Assembly: GCA_021788565.1 (NCBI GenBank)
Contig: JAJYKO010000333.1
Coordinates: 1-6,453 of the forward strand
Length of the DNA stretch: 6,453 bases
From: Chloroflexota bacterium
Lineage (GTDB): Bacteria; Chloroflexota; UBA6077
Direction of reading: 5' to 3'
The notes under the pieces were generated by a model. That model was not told the origin of the DNA, made no database searches, and saw only the letters and a program-made list of their open reading frames with translations. A program made the position numbers and the translations under genes. Below are positions 1 to 5,080 of the stretch, piece after piece. The stretch's first letter is position 1. Each line of letters starts with the position of its first letter.

Positions 1-1
1 C

Positions 2-1540
2 CTGTGGCCCGTAGTCATGTCCATACCCTGCCGGCCCCGAGCCTTCGCCGCCAGCACGCCAGAGGAGGGGATCGAGGCGGAGCTGCTCTACCTCCGTTCG
101 GGGATCGAGGCCCAAAAGGGGGAAATGATCTTCTCCCATCGAGCCTTGGCAGACAGCTACGAGAAGGACAGCCTGGCCGGGAAGATCGTGCTCACCAGCT
201 CAGGCGGCCCAGACGGCTTGAAGAACGCCCAGGAGGGCGGCGCCCTGGCCCACTGCCAGATCTGGCCCTCGGACGAGAAGGTCATCCACGAGATGATCGT
301 GTCCTCCATCTGGGGCACCCCGACCCCCGAGTCGGCCCAGCGATTGGTTAAGATCCCAGCCATCTCCGTCACCCACTCCGACGGTGAGAAGTTGAGCGCC
401 CTGTGCGAACAGGGCAGGGTGCGGGTACGGCTGAAAGCGAGGGTTTACATCGGCTGGAGGCCGGTGCTGCTCCCGGTAGCGGAAATCGCGGGCAGCGAGG
501 AGCCGGAGAAGTTCCTCCTGGTAGGCGGCCATCACTGCTCCTGGTATTACGGCACCACCGACAACGCGACGGGCGACGCCTGCCTCCTGGAGATGGCCCG
601 AGTGCTGAACGGGAACGGGGCGGGATTGCGCCGCAGCGTCCGCATCGCCTGGTGGCCTGGCCACTCCCAGGGTCGCTATGCGGGCTCCACCTGGTACGCG
701 GACAACGCCTTCGAGGACCTGCGCCGCAATTGCGTGGGCTACCTCGGCATCGACTCCCCAGGTGTGCGAGGGGCTCAGGTCTGGGACTGCCGCTATAACC
801 ACGGCGAGGTCGAGAAGTTCATGGACCGGCTGATGCGGGAGGTGACCGGCCAGGAACCGAACATTCGGCGACCCTTCAAGGCAGGCGACCAGTCCTTCTG
901 GGGGGTCGGGATCCCATCTTTTGGCGCCTACCGGATGATCCCGGTGGACTCCCCCGACCGGGCCAACGTCGGCGGCTCGGGTGGCGCCTACTGGTGGCAC
1001 AGCCCCGAGGACACCGTCGACAAGGGCGACGCCAAGGTCCTGGCCTCCGACACTGAGCTGTACCTCAGCCTGGTGTCCCGAGTGTGCGGCGCCGAGGTGC
1101 TGCCATACGAGTACGTGACCCCAGCCAGGGACTTCGAGACGCTGCTGGCTGAGATCGGTGATGCCGTGGAAGGTCATCTTGACCTGGCGCCAGCCATGAA
1201 GCAGGCGAAGGCCTTCGAGGGCGCCGTGGCGACGCTCGAGTCCAGCCGGGCCATGGTTTCGGCCGAGCGGGTGAGGACGTTGAACGAGGGGATGCTGGGC
1301 ATCGGCCGCATCGTCAACCCGGTGTTGTACACGCGGGCAGGCGACTACGACCAGGACCCGGCGCTGCAGTTGCCCCTACTCCCGGGGCTGCAGCCTGCCC
1401 GACAACTGGCGAAGCTAGACCCGATGAGCGACGAGTACGGCTTCCTGCGGACCCGGGCCGTTCGCGAGTGCAATCGCATTGTGGACGCGCTCCATCGGGC
1501 CACCCTCGAGGCCGAGCGGCTGGTCAAGGAGCTCTCCTGA
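2..1540 (+). CDS. M28-family (Zn aminopeptidase-like) protein with PA domain, 5'-partial, non-canonical active site
   Basis: Residues are numbered from the in-frame ATG at 17. A PA-like insert lies at about 45-125 (LKNAQEGGA core), the M28 catalytic fold at about 160-360, and a helical C-terminal region at about 370-507 resembling the dimerisation part of PSMA/transferrin-receptor-like M28 proteins. Metal-site positions kept are H172, D182 (in TDNATG), D246 (in GIDSP) and H328 (in WWHSPEDT). The Asp of the usual HxD is Cys174, and the usual Glu-Glu pair reads H216-S217 (WPGHSQG), so general base and one zinc ligand appear lost. The frame stays open to the window edge (codons from 2) and no Shine-Dalgarno precedes ATG 17, so the N-terminus lies upstream. 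No signal peptide can be judged. The M28 fold is clear; peptidase activity is doubtful. It shares its architecture with the leftward gene ending at 5081. Confidence 0.85.
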   Translation: MWPVVMSIPCRPRAFAASTPEEGIEAELLYLRSGIEAQKGEMIFSHRALADSYEKDSLAGKIVLTSSGGPDGLKNAQEGGALAHCQIWPSDEKVIHEMIVSSIWGTPTPESAQRLVKIPAISVTHSDGEKLSALCEQGRVRVRLKARVYIGWRPVLLPVAEIAGSEEPEKFLLVGGHHCSWYYGTTDNATGDACLLEMARVLNGNGAGLRRSVRIAWWPGHSQGRYAGSTWYADNAFEDLRRNCVGYLGIDSPGVRGAQVWDCRYNHGEVEKFMDRLMREVTGQEPNIRRPFKAGDQSFWGVGIPSFGAYRMIPVDSPDRANVGGSGGAYWWHSPEDTVDKGDAKVLASDTELYLSLVSRVCGAEVLPYEYVTPARDFETLLAEIGDAVEGHLDLAPAMKQAKAFEGAVATLESSRAMVSAERVRTLNEGMLGIGRIVNPVLYTRAGDYDQDPALQLPLLPGLQPARQLAKLDPMSDEYGFLRTRAVRECNRIVDALHRATLEAERLVKELS

Positions 1541-1715
1541 TGTCGTGGTGCTCAGACAATGCGGAACCGAGGCGTTAGTAGGCCCGTCCGCCAGCCACTA
1601 CCAGCAAGAGGCTCGATTCCTGGTTCGTCGGCTCGTGAGTGGAAATGCGGTGGTCGGAAACGGGAAAAGGATAGAGAAGATTAGAACGATAAACTCGAAA
1701 ACGGGGTGACAGATT
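1541..1715. other. Intergenic leader upstream of the enolase-superfamily gene
   Basis: This 175-base gap separates the first M28-like gene from the GTG-started enolase-superfamily gene. Its second half, about 1640-1702, is purine-rich and clearly poorer in GC than the flanking genes (runs such as GGGAAAAGGATAGAGAAGATTAG), as expected if a promoter or 5' leader sits here. I cannot assign a convincing -35/-10 pair; GATAAA at 1688-1693 is at best a weak -10-like element. I see no clear hairpin terminator for the upstream gene and no RNA gene. Confidence 0.4.
1703..1709 (+). promoter_or_regulatory. Shine-Dalgarno supporting the GTG start at 1716
   Basis: GGGGTGA contains GGTGA, complementary to the 3' end of 16S rRNA, and lies 6 bases before the GTG at 1716. 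It supports the GTG as the start: the protein then begins MKIASF, a typical first strand for enolase-superfamily capping domains. Confidence 0.7.
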
Positions 1716-2837
1716 GTGAAGATCGCATCCTTTCGATGCTACCTTATCGAGGAGGAGGCGGTTAGCCAACTCACCACCAGCTATGGTCCTGCTCCGGCGA
1801 TTCGGCCGCACGTGATCCTGGAGCTAGAGACCGACGACGGTCAGGTGGGGTACGGGGAGGCCTCGCCCCTGCCGCGGTTCACGGGCGAGACCGTCGAGTC
1901 CATTAAGCTGCTGCTGGAGACGCAGTTCGTGCCCGCCATCCTGGGGTCCAATCCCCTGGATCTGGCAGCTCTCCACGGCAAGCTGGCCTTCCTGCCCGGG
2001 AACCACACCGCCAAGTGTTGTGTGGACATGGCCCTCCATGACCTGATCGGCCGCCGTCTGGGCGAGCCCGTCTACAACCTGCTCGGCGGGGCCTGCCGGA
2101 AGGAGATCCCAGTCACTCGACCTCTGGGCATCATGCCGGCGAAGGAGGCGGTCCATCAGGCCATCGAGTACGTCTCACTAGGCTACCAGACCCTGAAGAT
2201 GAAGGTGGGCGAGGGGGTGGAGGCCGACGTGGCCAGGGTGTGCGCCGTTCGGGAGGCTGTGGGCGACGAGGTAAAGATCAGGATCGACGCCAACCAGGGC
2301 TACCGGGTTCCCGAAGCGGTTCGCTTGATCCGAGGGCTGGAAGGGGTGGGGCTAGAGTACGTGGAGCAGCCAGTGGCTGCATGGGACACGGAAGGGCTGG
2401 CCGAGGTGCGGCAAGCCACGGGCGTCCCGGTGGCCGCCGACGAGAGCCTTCAATCGGTGCGGGACGCCCTGGATTTGGCGAACCGTCGGGCGGCAGACAT
2501 ATTCGTGGTGAAGCTGATCAAGCTCGGGGGGCTATTCTGGGCAGGCAAGGTGGCAGCCATCGCCGAGGCCGCAGGCATCGACCTGGTGGTGGTCAGTCCC
2601 TTCGAAACCCATCTTGGCGCCGCTTCGGGGGTCCATTTTGCGGCCTCCTCGCTCATCTGCACGAGAGCCCAGGAGCTATCAATCTTCACCTTGTGGCCGG
2701 ACCGTCCCGGCTGTTCCATAAGGGGCCGCCATGGCTTTGTGGATCTACCCTCAGCCCCGGGCCTCGGCGTGGACGGGCGCGCCGTCCTGGCCTCGGCGAG
2801 GCCTTACAGCGGGGGAGCAACGATGACAGGCGCATGA
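1716..2837 (+). CDS. Enolase-superfamily enzyme, muconate cycloisomerase-like subgroup (racemase/epimerase or cycloisomerase)
   Basis: This 373-residue protein has full length for the mandelate racemase/muconate-lactonizing enzyme family. The capping domain is about 1-125 (GYGEASPLPRFTGET) and the barrel about 130-345. The barrel carries K161-x-K163 (LKMKVG), metal ligands D191 (RIDANQGY), E217 (YVEQPV) and D242 (AADES), the opposing K266 in VVKLIKLGG, and E297 in SPFETHLGAASGVH. Family chemistry is Mg-dependent proton abstraction alpha to a carboxylate. The two-lysine pattern places it in the muconate cycloisomerase subgroup with dipeptide epimerases, N-succinylamino-acid racemases and o-succinylbenzoate synthases. 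The DxD that binds the dipeptide ammonium in Ala-Glu epimerases is not evident at barrel strand 8, so a classical dipeptide epimerase is not supported. The M20 hydrolase next door makes an N-acyl amino acid, dipeptide or related carboxylate plausible (inference). It starts with GTG. The fold is near certain; the substrate is unknown. Confidence 0.92.
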   Translation: MKIASFRCYLIEEEAVSQLTTSYGPAPAIRPHVILELETDDGQVGYGEASPLPRFTGETVESIKLLLETQFVPAILGSNPLDLAALHGKLAFLPGNHTAKCCVDMALHDLIGRRLGEPVYNLLGGACRKEIPVTRPLGIMPAKEAVHQAIEYVSLGYQTLKMKVGEGVEADVARVCAVREAVGDEVKIRIDANQGYRVPEAVRLIRGLEGVGLEYVEQPVAAWDTEGLAEVRQATGVPVAADESLQSVRDALDLANRRAADIFVVKLIKLGGLFWAGKVAAIAEAAGIDLVVVSPFETHLGAASGVHFAASSLICTRAQELSIFTLWPDRPGCSIRGRHGFVDLPSAPGLGVDGRAVLASARPYSGGATMTGA

Positions 2838-2949
2838 TGGTTCCCCCGATCGCAGGCAGGATGGGGTCAGAGGTCAGAGTCGGGGACCTTCGACGGACGA
2901 TTGGCGATGGCAGAATGGCTCTAGTACGCTTTTCAGAGGGGAGGTGCCA
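2838..2949. other. Short intergenic region with a GGTCAGA tandem duplication
   Basis: This 112-base spacer lies between the enolase-superfamily gene and the M20 gene. It contains two adjacent copies of GGTCAGA (2865-2878) and a small inverted repeat, AGGTC (2871-2875) with GACCT (2885-2889). Both are too short to call as an operator or terminator. No promoter is convincing. Transcription probably reads through from the upstream gene (inference). Confidence 0.35.
2938..2946 (+). promoter_or_regulatory. Strong Shine-Dalgarno that decides the M20 start
   Basis: GGGGAGGTG is a near-perfect anti-16S match. Its GGAGG core (2940-2944) ends 5 bases before the ATG at 2950. A GTG at 2944 is in frame two codons earlier, but it lies inside this ribosome-binding site and so cannot sensibly be the start. 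The ATG is therefore preferred. Confidence 0.8.
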
Positions 2950-4137
2950 ATGGCGACGGTAGAACAGGTGAAGGAGAGGATCGTTGAGGAGGTAAAAGGG
3001 CTCCACCCCAGGCTGATCGAGATCAGCCACGAGATCCACGACAACCCGGAGATCGGCTTTCAGGAGCGCCGAGCGGTGGCGCTGCTGACGGATGAGTTGG
3101 AGCAGAATGGGTTCTCGGTGGAGCGGGGCATGGCGGGCATGGAGACGTCCTTCGTAGGCAGCTGGGGAGAGGGGAAGCCAGTGGTGGGCTTCCTGGCCGA
3201 ATACGACGCACTGCGGGGCATCGGCCACGCCTGTGGTCACAATCTGATCGCCACCTGGGCGTTGGGCGCGGGCATTGCCCTGAAGCGAGCCGCGCAGGGG
3301 ATGGATGGGACCATCAAGGTGTTCGGCACGCCGGCGGAGGAGGGCGGCGGCGGGAAGGTGCTGATGGCCGAGGCCGGCCTGTTCCGGGGGCTGGACGCCG
3401 CCATCATGATGCACCCACGGGACCAGACCTTCCTCGATCGGGGCTCCCTGGCCGTTTCTCACTGGAACATCGAGTTTTTCGGCAAGTCGTCCCACGCTTC
3501 GGCGGCCCCGGAGAAGGGGATTAGCGCGCTGGACGCGCTGCTTCAGGTTTTCTTCAGCGTCAACGCCTTCCGGCAGATGATGAAGCCGATCGGCCGGATC
3601 CACGGTTGCATTCTGAAAGGGGGCGATGCCCCCAATGTCATCCCGGACTACACCCTGGCTGAGTTCCTGGTGCGCTCCCGGGACCAGGACTACCTGGAGG
3701 AGTTGGAGAAGAAGTTTCTGGATATCGTGCAGGCGGCCTCTCTAGCGACGGGCGCGCGCTCCGAGGTGCGCAAGGGCAGCGGATACAAGGTCCGGGTCAG
3801 CAATCGGGCCCTGGTGGAGGCGCTGCGGGAAAACATGGTGGGCCTCGGGATCACGTGGGACACGCCCGAGGAGGGGGCCGTGGGGTCTAGCGATATCGGC
3901 GACGTCAGCCAACTCGTGCCGACGATCCACCCCTATATGGCGATCTGCGAGAAGGGGATCCCAAACCACAACCCTCAGTTCGCCGTCGAGGCCGCCTCAC
4001 CCCTGGCCGACGAACAGATCGCCCTAGGCGCTACCCTGCTGAGCTGGACGGGCGCCGACGTCCTTCTCCGCCCCGACCTGCGTGAGCGGCTGCGCTCGAC
4101 GTTCCGCGACCAGCTCGGCCGCGACCCGCAGGAATAA
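2950..4137 (+). CDS. M20-family metal amidohydrolase/dipeptidase (PM20D2/AbgB-like)
   Basis: The 395-residue protein fits M20 enzymes with a catalytic and an inserted dimerisation domain. The catalytic motif is AEYDALRGIGHACGHN (83-98), the signature shared by PM20D2 dipeptidases, aminobenzoyl-glutamate hydrolase subunits and related amidohydrolases. Probable metal ligands are C95, H97, E131, H155 (MMHP) and H327 (TIHP), with E130 of PAEE as general base. The dimerisation domain spans about 173-285 (FFGKSSHASAAPEKG, then GGDAPNVIPD). There is no signal peptide, so it is probably cytoplasmic. The family cleaves amide bonds in dipeptides such as beta-alanyl-lysine, N-acyl amino acids or aminobenzoyl-glutamate; which applies here cannot be read from sequence. 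A stop codon and a 13-base gap link it to the racemase-family gene, so the two are probably an operon pair. ATG 2950 is chosen over GTG 2944 because the latter sits inside the Shine-Dalgarno. Confidence 0.93.
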   Translation: MATVEQVKERIVEEVKGLHPRLIEISHEIHDNPEIGFQERRAVALLTDELEQNGFSVERGMAGMETSFVGSWGEGKPVVGFLAEYDALRGIGHACGHNLIATWALGAGIALKRAAQGMDGTIKVFGTPAEEGGGGKVLMAEAGLFRGLDAAIMMHPRDQTFLDRGSLAVSHWNIEFFGKSSHASAAPEKGISALDALLQVFFSVNAFRQMMKPIGRIHGCILKGGDAPNVIPDYTLAEFLVRSRDQDYLEELEKKFLDIVQAASLATGARSEVRKGSGYKVRVSNRALVEALRENMVGLGITWDTPEEGAVGSSDIGDVSQLVPTIHPYMAICEKGIPNHNPQFAVEAASPLADEQIALGATLLSWTGADVLLRPDLRERLRSTFRDQLGRDPQE

Positions 4138-4143
4138 GGGAGG
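4138..4143 (+). promoter_or_regulatory. Shine-Dalgarno of the racemase-family gene
   Basis: GGGAGG starts immediately after the TAA of the M20 gene and ends 7 bases before the ATG at 4151. It fixes the start there, although the frame stays open upstream inside the M20 gene. The tight spacing is typical of co-translated operon genes. Confidence 0.85.
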
Positions 4144-4150
4144 CGGAACC

Positions 4151-4879
4151 ATGCGTATCGTGTACATCATGCCAGGCGCCGTCTCGCGTGGGCCTCACGG
4201 CCCGGCCGAGCTCGAGCGCCGCAGGGGCATCTTGCAGGGGTGGGCAGTCCCGGGCTGCGAGATCGCCGTCGTCGACCTGGATCAGGGGCCTTTCTCCATC
4301 GAGTCCTCCGCTGAGGAGTATCTGGCGGTGCCGGGGTTGCTTCGGCGTGTGCAGGAGGCCGAGCGCGACGGTTTCGACGCGGCGATAGTCGGATGCTACG
4401 GCGATCCCGGCGTGGATGCCTGTCGCGAGATCGCCCGCATCCCTGTCGTGGCTCCCGGCGAGTGCTCGATGCTCGTTGCCGCGAGCCTGAGCCACCGATT
4501 CAGCATCGTCACCGTGCTGGACTCGCTGATACGTCCCCTGGAGCAGTTAGCCAGAGCGGCGGGGATCGAATCCAAACTGGCCAGGGTCCGCTCGGTGGGC
4601 GTGCCCGTGCTGGAACTGGCTCGCGATCCGGATAGCAGTTTCCGGAGTGTGCTCGAGGCATCTCGGCTGGCGGTCTCCCAGGATCGGGCCGACACCATCA
4701 TCCTGGGCTGCATGTCGATGGCGTTCCTCGGAGTTTCCGATCGGCTTCAGAGGGAATTAGGAGTGCCGGTGGTCAATCCTGCCATGGTCACCCTGAAGTT
4801 CGCCGAGATGTTGGTGCAGTCGAGGCTGGCGCCCAGTAAGCTTGCCTACCCACTGCCGCCCAAGCCGCTCGCCCTCTGA
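4151..4879 (+). CDS. Asp/Glu/hydantoin racemase-family protein
   Basis: The 242-residue protein has the usual length for the cofactor-independent aspartate/glutamate/hydantoin racemase superfamily. The two catalytic cysteines of its pseudo-symmetric domains are C82 in VGCYGDPG and C187 in ILGCMSMA. The GCYGDPGVDACRE block and the following PVVAPGE segment resemble hydantoin racemases (HyuE type) more than MurI glutamate racemase. Such enzymes invert a stereocentre by two-base cysteine chemistry without PLP. It probably acts in the cytoplasm on an amino acid, hydantoin or similar compound. It directly follows the M20 amidohydrolase with its own Shine-Dalgarno. A racemase paired with an amide or carbamoyl hydrolase recalls hydantoin-utilisation systems, but no hydantoinase is in the window. 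A decarboxylase of the related maleate isomerase/arylmalonate group is less likely, because both cysteines are present. Confidence 0.88.
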   Translation: MRIVYIMPGAVSRGPHGPAELERRRGILQGWAVPGCEIAVVDLDQGPFSIESSAEEYLAVPGLLRRVQEAERDGFDAAIVGCYGDPGVDACREIARIPVVAPGECSMLVAASLSHRFSIVTVLDSLIRPLEQLARAAGIESKLARVRSVGVPVLELARDPDSSFRSVLEASRLAVSQDRADTIILGCMSMAFLGVSDRLQRELGVPVVNPAMVTLKFAEMLVQSRLAPSKLAYPLPPKPLAL

Positions 4880-5080
4880 CTCAGGGTCGCCGTCCCAGGA
4901 TATGAAACTGGGGGCTGGGGGCGGGTTCTGATGTACGGTGCGCCGATCGGAGCTTTGGGACGGCTGGCAGTGGTGTCGTGATCTAGGTGCCGGGAGGGGC
5001 CGGGGCTCGTCGCTCAGTCCCCTCACCGACCGCTATGAGGGTAACAGCGTCACCTTCGAGTGGCCTCGATAGAGCCGATA
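4880..5080. other. Convergent intergenic region
   Basis: These 201 bases lie between two converging genes. They hold G-rich stretches around 4910-4926 and 4990-5004 and no open reading frame that looks genuine. The only hairpin I noticed is listed separately. I see no RNA gene, repeat or attachment site. Confidence 0.5.
4894..4912. terminator. Weak hairpin, possible terminator
   Basis: CCCAG (4894-4898) can pair with CTGGG (4908-4912) across a 9-base loop, 15 bases after the stop of the racemase-family gene. There is no T tract on either side, so intrinsic termination is only a possibility. Confidence 0.2.

Noticed and set aside
2..19. ATG at 17 as the true start of the first M28-like gene
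   Set aside because: There is no Shine-Dalgarno, the frame is open to the edge, and the protein would begin abruptly within what looks like a conserved N-terminal segment. It is treated as 5'-partial.
200..1177. 325-residue open frame on the minus strand
   Set aside because: It lies wholly antisense to the M28-like gene, whose residues match a known fold. The antisense product is low-complexity (V/G/A/H-rich) and typical of high-GC shadow frames.
1606..1636. tRNA-like T-arm (GGCTCGATTCC)
   Set aside because: The loop deviates from the T-loop consensus at its first base, the stem pairs for only about 3 bases, and no anticodon or acceptor stem can be assembled upstream.
2240..2962. 240-residue forward frame overlapping the enolase-superfamily gene and the next spacer
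   Set aside because: Its G/R-rich composition and lack of motifs mark it as an out-of-frame shadow of the gene carrying the catalytic residues.
2686..3603. 305-residue open frame on the minus strand
   Set aside because: It overlaps the end of the enolase-superfamily gene and over half of the M20 gene, both with clear motifs. Its composition is R/L/H/P-rich with no recognisable domain.
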